A DNA stretch of 64,000 nucleotides from Gibbula magus (GCA_936450465.1 OW388299.1:41241548-41305547), one strand, 5' to 3'. Positions 46,066-58,564 are shown, counted from the stretch's first letter. Made by a program: numbers and translations. Notes: generated from the sequence alone by a model not told the origin.

Positions 46066-46139
46066 TTTCTAAGCAATTGAAAAGAGTATAAGATTTGATT
46101 TTTTTTTATCACAACGGTTATTAGTTTGCATGGTAGTTT

Positions 46140-47420
46140 TATTTTTGTAACTTTAAAGGAACTGTAGCACGCTGTTCTTACTAAAATACATTGCTCTCAC
46201 GAAAAGAAACATAAGTGTTACCAATGGCGAAATAAGACCCCTGAAACTATAAAATAATCTTAAAACGAATGTTTCCCTTTGCGGCCATTTTAAGGTGTTC
46301 ACACTTAACATTCGAAAGTAGTTTAAGAGTTCAGACTGATTTAGCTATTTCTGTAAAAGCCATTGATTATGTTAATAGACATTCTAAAAACCAATCGTAT
46401 TGAAATATATACTCTTAATTTTTCCCAGATTTGGTTTTTCGACCAAAAATAAGCAAAGAATTCTCACTTAAATAGTAAAGATGTTTTCAAGTCTACATAT
46501 AGATCATGTGTATTATTTTCAAGCGCAAAACATTGTGGTTTACTCCCACAATGTAAACAAACAAATAAAATAGACCATTTATGATTACTCAACAAAATAT
46601 ACAAATTCGGTTTTGGCGTTTATTTATTTATTTACCATGCCTTTCTTTCAATTATGTAGTTTCTACAGATATTAAAATAAACGTATTACCCAACAAGGTA
46701 CGTTGCTTGAATTGCATAATCAATGAGAATATATACATACTATATATGTCATAGTTTGCTGGTATAATCACAATAAAGTACCATTTAACTGGTAAAAAGT
46801 CAATAATTTGTATATTCACAGGGTATTTTGAAACATGATAATATAACAATTGTCAAATTCAGTAATGTGTGAGAAGGGACGAAAACAATTGAAAAAACGA
46901 ACTTCGTGAAATTGATAAGCCAACACGCCAAGGAAATCCTTGTTACTCTGTGGTACTTTTTTATGCAGAAAAGGAAAGGCTGTTTATATGAGGTTAAATT
47001 CTATTGACGCGTTTTAATCTAAGGCCAACTTGTCTTTAAAACCAAATTTCATCGGATAGTGATATGAAAATTATTTATCATATGTTTTGTAGTTGTCTTT
47101 AGCGATTGATGTCAAAAGTATGTTTTCCAAAACATAATGTTGTATTTAAAACACTAAAATACTCGATGGCTCTTAAACGCTCAGAGTGGATTTTAAATTA
47201 TGGCATGATGGCATTGTCATATGCATCTTGCTGTCTAACCTCTCCAAATTGCCAGAGAGAGACCAAGCAAACAGATCGCACCATTATGAATCAATACGGA
47301 TAACCATTTTCTACTGATACGGCTTGGGTCGGGTAATGAGATGTTTTACCCTCTAAATGTTATATATTGTATAAACTTTAATAGATAAATAAACGACACA
47401 ATTGAGAAAAAAATTATATG
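46140..47420. repeat. Diverged, partly inverted pieces of the 9.4-kb unit
   Basis: 46150-46310 resembles 7350-7560 of copy A in the same orientation (GTAGCACG, then GCGGCCATT). 47281-47400 matches 11375-11478 in the opposite orientation, with GGATAACCATTTTC and TTGTATAAACTTTAAT. No gene is present. Confidence 0.55.
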
Positions 47421-47689
47421 GAAAACAATTGTGCTGCAGTGACTTAAAGCGGATTTTTTAACAAATATTTTTACAATATGTTTTATTTTTATTTTATGTA
47501 AGCTGACGATATTGACATTGACAGTACCAACGTGTACAATTCCACGTGTTCAACGTGCATCACGATTAGTTCATGCTTTGTGTGAGCTGCCTAATATAGA
47601 CACATTTTTCTAACAAGGACACGGTTTCTTTTACCCTATTATGTTAAACAAACGAAAACTGAAATTAAAACTAAACTTTTGTCAATTCT

Positions 47690-48005
47690 GTTTGTGGTTT
47701 GATGTAGTGTTGAGCTATGGTTCAAGTCAGATGAACCATCGAGCACGTGAAACATGAAAATCTCGGCCTTATGATTCACGTGCGCGAGGGTTCCAACTGG
47801 CACACCTCGATCTCAGTCGGTAGGAACCACGCAAGCTCAAGACAGTCACGCTACTATATTTTAAAATATGAGACAGCATGCCGTTTTGTGAAATATGGAG
47901 CTGGCATGCCGTCTTAATTTTAGCATTTTGACACAATGAACTCTCCCTGAATCATTAAGACGGGATACCGTCGAATACGTTTTATAGACGGCATGCCATC
48001 GTCAT
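47690..48005. repeat. Cluster of short inverted repeats
   Basis: Several small hairpins lie close together. ATGGTTCA pairs with TGAACCAT near 47715-47740. CACGTGAA pairs with TTCACGTG near 47743-47783. GGCATGCCGTCT near 47903 pairs with AGACGGCATGCC near 47983. No gene was recognised. Confidence 0.45.
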
Positions 48006-48027
48006 AAGACAATAATTTCATGATAAT

Positions 48028-49181
48028 TATCCCCCGCCAACATTGTTTGGGGGATGGGGTGGGGGCTGGGGGGGGGGGGGGGATATTGAAATGGGCTCCG
48101 TTCGTCCGTTCGTTTGTTCGTCCGTTCGTCCGTCCATCCCGATTTTGTTTCTGGAGCAGAACTCGAAAACTATAAGACATATCTCAACGAAACTTAGTGT
48201 ATGGTACAATCATCATGTCTAGATGTGCCTTTTGGGGTTTTCAACTTCTTCGAGTTATTTTTTTTTACCGTTTCCATGGAAATGTAACTTAGAATTTCGT
48301 TTCCGGAACAGAACTCGAAAACTATAAGACATATCTCAACGAAACTTGGTGTGTGGAACAATCATCATATGTAGATGTGCCTTTTTGGGTTTTCAACTTC
48401 TTTGAGTTATTTTTTTTTACCGTTTCCATGGAAATGTAACTTAGAATTTCGTTTCCGGAACAGAACTCGAAAACTATAAGACATATCTCTACCAGACTTG
48501 GTGTGTGGAACAATCATTATGTGTAGATGTGCCTTTTGGGGTTTTCAACTTCTTCCAGTTATTTTTTTTACCGTTTCCATGGAAATGTAACTTAGAATTT
48601 CATTTCCGGAGCAGAACTCGAAAACCATAAGACATATCTCAACGAAACTTGGTGTGTGGAACAATCATCATGTGTAGATGTGCCTTTTGGGGTTTTCAAC
48701 TTCTTCGAGTTATTTGTTTTTACCGTTTCCATGGAAATGAAACTTAGAATTTCGTTTCCGGAACAGAACTCGAAAACTATAAGACATATCTCAACGAAAC
48801 TTGGTGTGTGGAACAATCATCATATGTAGATGTGCCTTTTGGGGTTTTCAACTGCTTCGAGTTATTTTTTTTACCGTTTCCATAGAAATGTAACCTAGAA
48901 TTTCGTTTCCGGAACAGAACTTGAAAACTATAAGACATATCTAAAAAAAAACTTGGTGTGACGAACAAACAACATGTGTAGATGTGCCTGAAAGGCCCGA
49001 TGGGCTTGTGGCATTTCACGGTGTCCAGCCGTCTGTAAACTTTTCGCATTTTGTCTTCTTCTCCAGAACCACTTTGTATAAGGAGCTGAAATTTTGTGTG
49101 TTGTGTTTAGTTGAAAAAAGGTTCATAGTCACTGTTATTCAACAACTATTCTTCAAATTATTTCCCCAAAGGCGGGGGATA
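48028..49181. mobile_element. TIR-bounded element carrying six about 150-bp tandem repeats
   Basis: It starts TATCCCCCGCC (48028) and ends with the exact complement GGCGGGGGATA (49171-49181). Behind the left end lie a G-run (48070-48082) and repeated CGTTCGTCCGTT sequence. About six units with a period near 150 bp follow (the box CTTGGTGTGTGGAACAATC recurs near 48344, 48497, 48645 and 48799). Each contains CGTTTCCATGGAAATG and TTTCGTTTCCGGAACAGAAC. There is no coding capacity. The superfamily is unknown. Confidence 0.65.
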
Positions 49182-49269
49182 TGGCCGACTCTGTCTGCTT
49201 GTTTTTCTTTCTTTGTAACGAGACGGAAAGCCGTGATGTCCTTGACTGGTTGTCATCGTGTGACAATCT

Positions 49270-52200
49270 AATCTAGGAGTTATTGTTGAACGTTAAATGT
49301 TCAATTTATTTCAGTTGTTTCAATTTAAAAGAATGTGCACATTACCCACTGATCTGCTGTCATCGAATGTCAATCCATTTATTATTGAAACACGCTTACG
49401 TTCCTCTCTGATATCTCAAAATAAAGAAAGTGTAATTTACCAACCGGTTTAATGCCATCATGTCAATTGACAATGAAGTTCAGACACCACATGTCAGTCA
49501 GACTTTCGTGCTGACACGAAGATGCAGTAGCATTCATTAATAACTTGCTATCTTTGTGTTTGGTTGTGTCGAGGAGTTAATGGCAGTCACTGTATTGTCA
49601 GCAGCATCTTATAAAACGCCGAGTTATCACGTACAGTGGATTGTCATTGATTTTGAGTTTCCTCGATTTCAGCTGAAAACATTCGCTGGCAGATCTTTTA
49701 GTGGCAAGACTGGTAACAATTTGCAACATGGTTACATCAATATTTCTATCCTAACAAAATCCTAACAACAATCTTACATATCCGACTGACAAGAACTCCT
49801 CTCTGCTCAACTGTTTCGGGACAGGCTGAATATCAATTTGAAATAAAGTGGCTGATTTCAAAAAATAATTTTTGTTTCAACCAATCAGGATTATCAATAT
49901 CTGAACAGGAAAGCGACCACCTGTAACATGTTATTTGGAAGAAATAATTTGAGTAACATTTATGTGAAAAATGAAAGTGCAATGAAACCAACTTAATCTT
50001 CTGAAATTACCTTGTCCATGTCAGTCTCTCCTTTTTAATGAACTAAAGTGGCAGACAGTGTAATCAGTTTGAGGTGTTGGACGAGAGTAGAAGAGATAGG
50101 AACGACTTACTGCACGAGACCCCCAAAACGTATATAAAATATAAATGTTATCATAGAAGGTATGCAACACGATAAATGTTTGATGTCAGAAACCTATATA
50201 TGAACATTACTGTTGTTATTTGTGTATCATCTTGGTTAGAAAAGCCTGAAAAAGATACATCCTGGCATATTATGATATTTATGTGAAAATACTGTCTTTC
50301 TTTGAGAAATAATTTATAGATATTAAAATAAACTACTATGTAAAGATCCCTATAAATATGCATATTCAATATATAGGATGCTTAGTTATGGTGATTTGTG
50401 CACCAACCATTGATTCAGCCCACGCTATTGTGTTCCATCTTTAGAGACGTTATGAAATTCAACATGATATCACTAAACAGTGTCTCCCCACTTTCTTGTG
50501 GATTAATCGTAATTAAATAAATTATACAAAGACACAAATATCAACATTAATATTCATCTCGTAAAGTCGGGAATAATATTTTTTAATGATCCAAAAAATC
50601 ACAATTAATACTCGTCTCGTAAACGTCATATGACACTTTTGATCATGTAATAATCACCAATCGTAGATCTAGTGAAAAATATGCTTTCCTCTCACCTATC
50701 AGTTGAAATTAGTTTCGATGAATGGCCTATGGCATGATTTTATTAATGCCAAACATGTGAACCTGAACGTGACTTTAATCAAAACCTACTTATTATATGA
50801 AACAGTTCAGTTCACAATAAAACCACTTGGACGTGTGATTGATATCAGTGTCGAAGTCAATTCTAACAAGTACAAACGGAAGGCCATTGGGAATACTGCT
50901 TGGCATAATCTAGTGATCCCTGAAAATATTGTACAGGGTTATTAGAAATATGATTGGCTTATTAGGATACCCACGATATAGGTAAATATGTCAGTATTCA
51001 TGACTTGCCGCAAAATGATGTATGTCATGATAAGAGTAAGTCAATGTTAATGTATGGCACTAACGAAATCTTAGCGCTAAGAGAGCTTCGAAAATAAGAG
51101 AAAGTAAACCAGGATCTCAACCAAAGTAAGTAAACCGTAATTGAGTTAAAAAGTTTCGAAAATCGTATTTATCTCAATGATGTTATGTTTGCAATCGTAT
51201 GGATGCCACTTTTGGCATCGCGGTGGTGTTGTGGTATTTACATTGAAAGTTCCTGATTCCAACTCCTGTGATATATCAAACAATGAATGGAATGAGCCCT
51301 GCGTTCTGAAACTTGATGTAATTATTGCCTGTCTGATAATAAATCCTTATCTATTCGTCTCCATCTAATTGGACAGAGAGACTGACGTGACATAATGAAA
51401 ATCAATCAGAAATCGACCTTTGTTCACATTAGAGAATGTAACCTGATGTGTACCAGAGATTTAAAAAAATCAAGATTTTAAGTTGGTGGTTGCAAGTTAC
51501 AAACAACAGTAGAGGGGGTGTTCTGGATCAGCCACTGATATATTGGGTCCTCGTTCCTTTACATCTACACCCAGCGGTTATAAGATACTTGACTGAAGAC
51601 TACTGTATTACTGACAATGTGTGATGTTGAGTGTTAGCAAGGAAGGGGTACCGCCCATCGATTTGGGCACATATATTTTTCATCTTAGGTACCGATAACT
51701 TAACCTTATTTCAGACATTCTCAACACAGGTCGAAATATCTTGTGCTATTATTGTGATAGAGCAGATCAATGAATTCAAAACTAAAGAAAAAAAATAAAC
51801 ATCAAATCTTTGAGGGACATTTAGAAGTGGAATATATAAGAAAACAATGCTTTCTTTATTGTGAAAAAACGTTTTGGAGTCTATGTATATGTGGAATTTG
51901 GGGTATATAAGGTACGATTCACATTCCACCTAATGAAGGAGTGTACATATACTGCAAAACGACGTGTTTCTTCACATTGAAGTTATTGTCCAGAAAACCT
52001 TGTTTTCTTAATTCCAATATCTACAAAACGTATCTGTTCGCTATCACCGATGAGTCTTGCTGAAAATCGTGATGTGATCTTCCCTCCTAGTAGCATTCTT
52101 CTCATAATATTAGCAGTTATAAACAATTCTCTCTTTCTGTGCTCTTCCTATATAAACAAATCAGTAATGGTGTCAATGGAAAATTACATTGCTCTTTATT

Positions 52201-52540
52201 TGTGCGGAATATATATTTATTACTCATGTAAACTTAGGCTAATAATACAGGGGTGCAATACGATTTCCATTGTTGATTTCCGTATTGCACGGTGAATTCT
52301 GTATTGAACGGCTGACGGTTCTACTTTCTCTAAACTTCGGCACTAATCGGAATTTTCCTTAGTTTTCAATGTTTTCCCAATTAAATCTCCGGAATTTATA
52401 TTTTGATAACACTGCTAGTATTATTTTCAGTTGATTAAAGTATCAGCTTGGATTCAGACCTGATATTAACAGCACAGGCAGGGAAAATGTAACTCAAATT
52501 ATCATTAACAAGGCAGAAAAGCGCAAAGTACAAGGGGAAT
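49270..52540. repeat. Strongly diverged unit sequence
   Basis: Patches match the tandem unit in order. 49290-49450 resembles 9640-9760, and 49505-49690 resembles 11990-12180 (TGCTGACACGAAGATGCAGTA). Around 50600 resembles 25245, and 51640-51680 resembles 5845-5870 (TACCGCCCATCG). The remainder is AT-rich with no gene. The order is not simply collinear, so this is a rearranged older copy. Confidence 0.5.
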
Positions 52541-52574
52541 TGAAGCAATTTGCTAATAAAAGGGGGTATACAAT

Positions 52575-52743
52575 AAATATAGAACATCATACTTGTGCAT
52601 TTGAATCGTTTGTATTGAACTCGAAGCTGTCATGGAAGCAGAGGAACAACTCGTTGTTCGAAGTTGTTGTTCCTCCGCTCCCATGACATCTTCTCGTTCA
52701 ATACAAACGATCAGAATGCACAAGTATGATGTTCTATATATTT
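52575..52743. repeat. Fold-back (MITE-like) hairpin, about 80-bp arms
   Basis: The left arm, starting AAATATAGAACATCATACTT, pairs with a right arm ending with its complement. A very short loop (around 52655-52661) separates them. The arms are roughly 90 percent matched and include GAGGAACAAC and GTTGTTCCTC next to the loop. No ORF is present. A second small hairpin (GTGCAATACG and CGTATTGCAC) lies at about 52253-52289. Confidence 0.75.
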
Positions 52744-53258
52744 ATTTGGCTTTTTTAAAATGCATATATTGTGTACTTACCACACCGGTACCTGGTTAAT
52801 GCAAGTGAAGATGTTAAATCGTTATTGAAATTTAGTAATAAATCAAACACAACATTAAAATTGTTCAATTTCTCTTTATAAATTCAATTTTTAGAAAAGT
52901 TTTAGAAAGAGAGTGAGACGTGGTAGATAGATACGTGTCACCGATCAGGTTTATACAGTCGATATCTTGTAACCGGCGAGTTTTGTCTTTCCAATCACTG
53001 TGCATGTTAACGCACCCAATACATATCTAATTATATGTGCAATTTGCATTGAAATCCCATTCCAATATTTGTAAAAGTGTATGTGTATCAGAAAAAAGTT
53101 GATGTATCGACTAATACACTTTTTTAAAACCATTGAAACCATAGAAACGAAAGACAGGAAATGAAACATCAATACAAGCTTTGCTAAATCGCCAAAATGG
53201 CGAAATAATATTCATGTTAAATGAATTACTCCTTCTGTCTAAGCAAAATATCACCTAT
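52744..53258. repeat. Diverged unit sequence flanking the large transposon
   Basis: 52970-53130 resembles 5950-6080 of copy A (TATGTGCAATTTGCATTGAAATC). 53210-53258 is nearly identical to 61590-61631, the empty site of the transposon. No gene is present. Confidence 0.6.
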
Positions 53259-53901
53259 TAGTCCATGAGCCAAGCCAGATATCGGTACCACCTGAGGTGG
53301 CAAAACCTTTTTGGTGGCATTTTGTTTGTATGGTATATGGGAGTACATTGAGGCATGATAGACTTTCCAACAGAGTAGCTTAACCATTTTTTGGGACACC
53401 CCTTACTTTTCCCATGTGCGATATTTGCCGATTTTCGAATATTTTCAATAAACATCAACACATTTACATTTGGTTTGAAAATGAGTGTGTGCGACCACTT
53501 TGACTGTTACATAAGAATGTTTTATTAATGCCTTTATCTTTAAGTTAAGTATTTTTCAGAAAAAAAGAAGTCAAAATAGTGTTTTTTTCACAATATTTTG
53601 CCATTTCCATGGACAGGCGAGGCCGCGAGGGCCACGTAAGTAAGATTTTTTAGTTACGAATAGCTAAGGCATATGTAAGGCTAACAATTAGCTTTTTCAT
53701 TTGAAAAGGTGACAGATTGCCCTCCATGAGTGTGGTTTCAAGAAAGTCTTGTCAAGCACCTGCAGAAAAAAGCGGATTATGTTAAAAGTATTTAATGCAA
53801 TCACTGCACACTTCAATTGTGGTTTCATGATAACATCATAATATTATTGTTCATTTTATTTGCAGACTGAACCGTGAACACCTGACATAGAGGAACTGAC
53901 A

Positions 53902-54581
53902 ATGGCTTCCATCCCTGAAGCAGATCCTGGTGGGACAGCATCCAAACGTCCTCGCATTGACTGCCTGATACACTGTTCTTCTGAAGATCGACACACCAAA
54001 TTGGTTTCACCAAAGGACAGCGACTCATGGAAGAGTCTCCTGAGAGCAGCTGAAATAAGAGACCATGCGCCAATTCTGGAGATTGCCAGAGACCTACCAG
54101 ATGGTGTAGTACCAGCTGTTACTTACCACAGACAATGCCGAAGTATCTTTACTATGAAAAAGGCACTTGATGCTATTATCGCCAATAAAGAGCCAAAAGA
54201 ACAATCCACGTCAGAAAGAAAGTCAACCAGAGAAGCTCCAAGTCAGTCCAGGTTGTATGAGGCCAAGTGCATCTTCTGTGACAAACCAAATACTTGAGAG
54301 GCCAAAAGACAAGAGAGCTACTCACACAGTGTGTTGAGCTCAGGGCAGATGAGAAAATCAGGAAAGCAGCAGTCGCTAAAGTAGACAATCGCATGTTGGC
54401 CATAGTTAGCAGGGAACTTGTTGCAGCCGAAGGTCACTACCACAGATCTTGTTACAGGTTGTATACAAAAGATGTAGTAGCTAAACGGAGTACCATGATG
54501 ATGAGGAGGAGCAATACGAAGCCACAGAAAAAGAAGCGTACAAAGAACTGTTCAAATTCATTAGAGGAGAACTCTTTGTAA
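53902..54581 (+). pseudogene. N-terminal zinc-finger region of the giant protein
   Basis: The first finger has CLIHC and YHRQCRSIF; the second has CIFC and HYHRSCYRLYT. The spacing of the Cys pair and the His-x3-Cys pair is alike in both, suggesting a duplicated treble-clef-like zinc site for DNA or protein binding. The first finger reads in frame 1 (53902-54297). From RGQKTRELLTQCVELRADE on, the sequence reads in frame 3, so a base is missing near 54293. Frame 3 is lost again near 54485, and its last 30 codons before 54581 are out-of-frame noise. Confidence 0.78.
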
Positions 54582-56587
54582 ACCCTGAAGTTGTACCAAT
54601 GACGGAACTCACATCAGAACTGGTACGTAATATGAATGCCCTTGGAGTCACAGAGATAAAACCGTCTACAAAGAAACACATACGTCGCAAGCTTGAAACT
54701 GAATTTGGAGAATCATTGCAAATACTTCCAAATGACAAAGGCAAACTTATTTTGTATCCTGATTGTCTCTCGATGTGTGAGCTTGCCAAGAAATACCAAG
54801 CACTTCAGACACAAATGCAGACAATGCAGTCAGCCACAAGTGATGATATCATATATAAGACAGCCCTACAGCTAAGGAATGATATTAGGAGTGAGAGCAA
54901 GACTCAACCATGGCCACCACATACGTCAGAGGAGGAGCAGGCGAATGATCTTATACCTCCTTCAGTGAATCAGTTTCTATATACACTACTGACAGGCTCA
55001 ACCAACTGTGTACATCCATCTGAACGAGTACAACGACTAGCCAACTCATTTGGTCAGGATTGGGTCTATGCCATTACATGTGGCAGGATCAAGCCACTGA
55101 AACATGTCATTCTGCCCTTTGCTGTAAAATCATTGACAGGCAATGTGGAATTGGTAAGAACACTCAATCGACTAGGCCACAGCGTATCATACAGTCAGGC
55201 TGAGGAAATTGACACAGCGTTGTGTCTGCAGAAACTGGCAGTATCAGGAGGTGGTGTAGCAATACCAGGGAACATACATACTGGGATCTTTACAACGGTA
55301 GCCTGGGACAATATCGATCGGTTGGAGGAAACAGTCAGTGGGGAAGGGACATCTCACAGGGTGAAGGGAATCGCAGTACAGGCTAAATTGGCAGGTCCTT
55401 CTCCAGCAAGACCCAAACCTGTTGTTGAAAAAAACAAACAAAGAAGCATCGATGTTGAACCATTGACACTACCCATCTACAATGTTGGTCATCGGGTTGG
55501 CCCATTACCAATTCAAACTTTGGAAGTTGACATCTCTTCTGCCACGCAACGTGCCATCGAAAAAAACCGTATATGGGTTCTTGCTCGTATATCTGAAACT
55601 ATTGCTCAAACTACCAGCAGCTGGACTGGCTTCAACATACTTACCCGCAATGACGCTACTGTGGTCCAGGATAGTGTCGGCTATTTGCCAACAGTTAATG
55701 CTCCAGCAACTCAGATGTCTACAGTCAACGAAGTCCTTAACCAGTCACTTACCATTATGCAGTCTTTGGAGCTCGACAATATAGTGTGTGTTTTTGACCA
55801 AGCACTCTATGCCAAGGCTGCTGAAGGAGCATGGAAACACCCAGATAAATTCAAGCCCATCATCCTGAGAATGGGAGTCTTCCACACCATCTGTGCGTTT
55901 TTGGCAACAATCGGAAAGAGATTCCAGGATGCAGGACTCCGGGATCTGTGTGTAGAGGCAGGTGTCATCGCTGATGGCTCCATCACAGGCGTCATGGAGG
56001 GACGGAAGTACAACCGTTCAGTAAGGATGCATAAACTTCTCTATGAAGCCTTCATGAGATTAGCCTGGAAAGGATTCCTGCCATGGCTAGAAGCCCATCA
56101 CGAGGACGCCCTTGTTCACCTGGCAGATACCCTAGCGGCTATTTCCCAGGTCTGTGAAAACACCTGCCAAGCTTCTCTTCAAAAGGTGATGGAGAACAAG
56201 TCTTTCGTGCTGATTCTGAAGCACTTTGGAGTCTACATGGACTACCTAAGACATGAAAATGGAAGCCTCTCAACATTTTGGATGTCAAACCTTGACATGG
56301 TGGAGATTTTGTTGGGCCTGCTTCGAGCATCCAGAGAGGGTGATTGGCCTCTGCACCTTGCATACATTCGAAAAGTGATTCCCTGGTGCTTTGCCTACGA
56401 TAGACAGAATTATGCTCGGTACTTGCCCTATTACTATGCACAAATGTCCCGCTTGGCAGTGGACTATCCAAATGTCCATGCACAGTTCGTGGAGGGTGGA
56501 TTCTCAGTGCAGATTGGCCCAAAAAATCCATTTGGGAAGATTCCGGTTGATCAGACGATCGAAGAAACCGTGAACAAGGACACATAA
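54487..56587 (+). pseudogene. Central region of the giant protein (possible transposase core)
   Basis: Frame 2 opens near 54487 (EEEQYEATEKEAYKELFKFI), ahead of the Met at 54599, and runs about 690 codons to TAA 56585. Landmarks: ALGVTEIKPSTKKHIRRKLE, LIPPSVNQFLYTLL, an acidic site in DNIVCVFDQALYAKA, then RMGVFHTICAFLATIGKRF, GSITGVMEGRKYNRSVRMHK, and IPWCFAYDRQNYARYLPYYY. The FDQ Asp and later conserved Asp/Glu residues could form an RNase-H-fold catalytic site, but I cannot prove that from sequence alone. After the stop the homology goes on without shift (TPGGTKGFSLKPGAVSKYY), so the TAA is a nonsense change. Confidence 0.75.
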
Positions 56588-58564
56588 ACGCCTGGTGGAA
56601 CCAAAGGCTTTAGCTTGAAACCAGGAGCCGTCAGCAAATATTACCTGACCACTGAGTACAGAAGTTCTTACCTGAGGCAGCTACGGGCCATGGTAGGTCA
56701 TGACTGTTCTCACCAAGTCAATCATCCAGATCTGCAAATGCCCAGGATCAGAAAGGATGAGGCTAATGTCAAAGCTTTCATGGAACTGATGGAAAATAGT
56801 TGGGTAAATCCACTTAGTCAAGATCGAACAGACCTGATCAACTTGTCCACAGGGGTCGTCGCACCAGCAAACGTAGCCAGTGATCTGCTCAAGGCCCAAA
56901 CAATAGGAGAGGAAGCATATGAGACCTTCAAGAAAGACCGTCTGGAGAATGAAGTGCCAACAACGAAGTTCCATGACACAATGAAGAAGCAAAAGTTGAA
57001 AACATTTGCCCATATCAAGAAGAGAAGTTCTACAGAACAGACACAGGGCAAACAGGTCGTCCTTAAAGCAGACAGAAATCTTTTTGGACATATGCTTCTC
57101 ATTGCCCAGAGCAGGCAACTGCAGCTGAAGGACGTTCTAGCACACCCTCTGGGTCCACTACCGTGGACACTCGCAAATAGCGATGGAACTCTTCGGAAGA
57201 CAAACAAAGCCGCACTTGCGAGAGAACTTGAGAAAAATGTATAACCAGCAGAGGAATTTCCAGAACCATCAGTTTGCATCATCGACGGCATGAGCATTGT
57301 TCAGAAGATGAAGGGTGATGGTAAAACCTTCTCACAGATAGCCGATGCTATTTTGTCTGTAGCCCTACATGAAGGTGTTCTCAGCAACCGAGTGGATGTT
57401 GTGTTTGATGTCTACCGGGAGACATCAATCAAAAACGCCGAAAGATGCAACAGAGGCTCCACGACTGGCACACAGTGGAAAAACATTGCACAAGGTCACA
57501 ACATCCTGCAGTGGAGAAAATTCCTGAACAATCCCCAAAATAAAACAAGTCTCATCAAATTCTTGGTTGAGCAGTGGAAGCTACCGACTAACAGATCAAA
57601 ACTCCAGGACAAGGTCTTGTATGTGACATGTGAAGAGCTTTGCTACAAGCTAACCAAGGAGGACTTCGAGGAAGTTGATGCGCTGAAGACATCTCAAGAA
57701 GAAGCTGACACGCGACTTTTTCTACACGCCACACATGCTTCAGAGAATGGATACAGATCCATAGTCATCAGTTCCGAGGACACTGATGTGATGATATTGT
57801 GCCTGGGGTACAGCATGAACATATCCTGCCCAATGTACCAGAAGTGTGGAACAGCGAATCGTACTCGGTACATAGACATCAGCAAGCTTGGAAATTCGCT
57901 GGGAGATAACGTCTGTCAAGGTCTCATCGGACTACACGCATTTACTGGTTGTGATACTGTAAGTGCATTCGCAGGTCGTGGAAAGCTCTCAGCATTGAAG
58001 TTACTGAAAAAGAATGAAAAACATCAAGATACCTTCAAAGAGCTTGGCCAGTCATGGAATGTATCTCAAGAATTGTCGGAAAACATCGAAGAATTTGTGT
58101 GCCAATTGTATGCATCTTCAACTTCCACTCACGACGTGAACGAGCTCCGCTACAACCTTTTTTGTGCCAAACGAGGAGAGGTGGAATCTAGTCAGTTACC
58201 ACCATGCAAAGACTGCCTCCGTGTGCATATTGCCCGTGCTAACTACCAGTCAGCCATATGGAGACGGTGCCTTGAGAATAACGCAGAAGTTCCAGATCCC
58301 AAGGAACATGGCTGGACAACAGATGATGATGGCAGTCTGACCATACAATGGATGCAAGGAGCTCCAGCACCAGAAGCCGTGTTGCAGATGCTATCTTGCA
58401 AATGTACCCGTATCTGCAAACTTCCAGACTGCACATGCATGGCCAATCAGCTGAAGTGCACAGACATGTGTAAGCTACAGACATGCACCAACCAGAAAAC
58501 TGATGAGGATGAGGATGATGCTGAGGTGGACGCGGACGATAGTGACAGTGACGACGATGAGTAA
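56588..58564 (+). pseudogene. PIN/FEN1-like nuclease and CXC region of the giant protein
   Basis: Frame 2 continues from 56588 to a TAA at 57242-57244, then in the same frame to 58564. From about 57260 it shows the acidic sites typical of PIN/FEN1/XRN-like nucleases: VCIIDGMSI, RVDVVFDVYRETSIKNAER, SQEEADTRLFLHATHAS, VISSEDTDVMILCLG, then IGLHAFTGCDTVSAFAGRGK. After about 300 residues come a Cys-rich block (CKCTRICKLPDCTCM and CTDMCKLQTC, CXC-like) and an Asp/Glu tail. Such a domain cuts structured DNA or RNA. Here it is fused to a transposon protein, so a role in processing element ends or host RNA is possible (inference). Confidence 0.8.

Larger units (their letters stand above)
53902..58564 (+). 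pseudogene. Giant transposon protein, two frameshifts and two stops
   Basis: The start ATG at 53902 lies about 640 bp inside the element, and the final stop is at 58562-58564. The complete frame would be about 1550 residues. Order: two CxxC...HxxxC fingers, a charged linker, a long central region with FDQ and RMGVFHTICAFLATIGKRF, a YARYLPYYY block, a PIN/FEN1-like nuclease domain, a CXC-type cysteine cluster and an acidic tail. Lesions: one base lost near 54293 (frame 1 to 3), a shift near 54485 (frame 3 to 2), TAA at 56585-56587 and TAA at 57242-57244. The last two lie in an otherwise unbroken frame, so each is a single-base nonsense change. Proteins with this layout recur as repeats in cnidarian, mollusc and fish genomes (recalled, not searched). 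The role in transposition is inferred from the TIRs. Confidence 0.85.

Noticed and set aside
47920..48209. Minus-strand ORFs rich in Arg/Thr/Asn and Pro
   Set aside because: They are translations of CGTTCGTCCGTT repeats and a G-run within the repeat element.
48322..49049. Several similar minus-strand ORFs (MFHTPS...EICLIVFEFCS)
   Set aside because: They recur because the 150-bp repeat recurs, and there is no independent evidence of coding.
56585..57244. Alternative genetic code with TAA read as Gln
   Set aside because: Other frames in the window use TAA as a terminal stop, and the protein also carries frameshifts, so decay is simpler.
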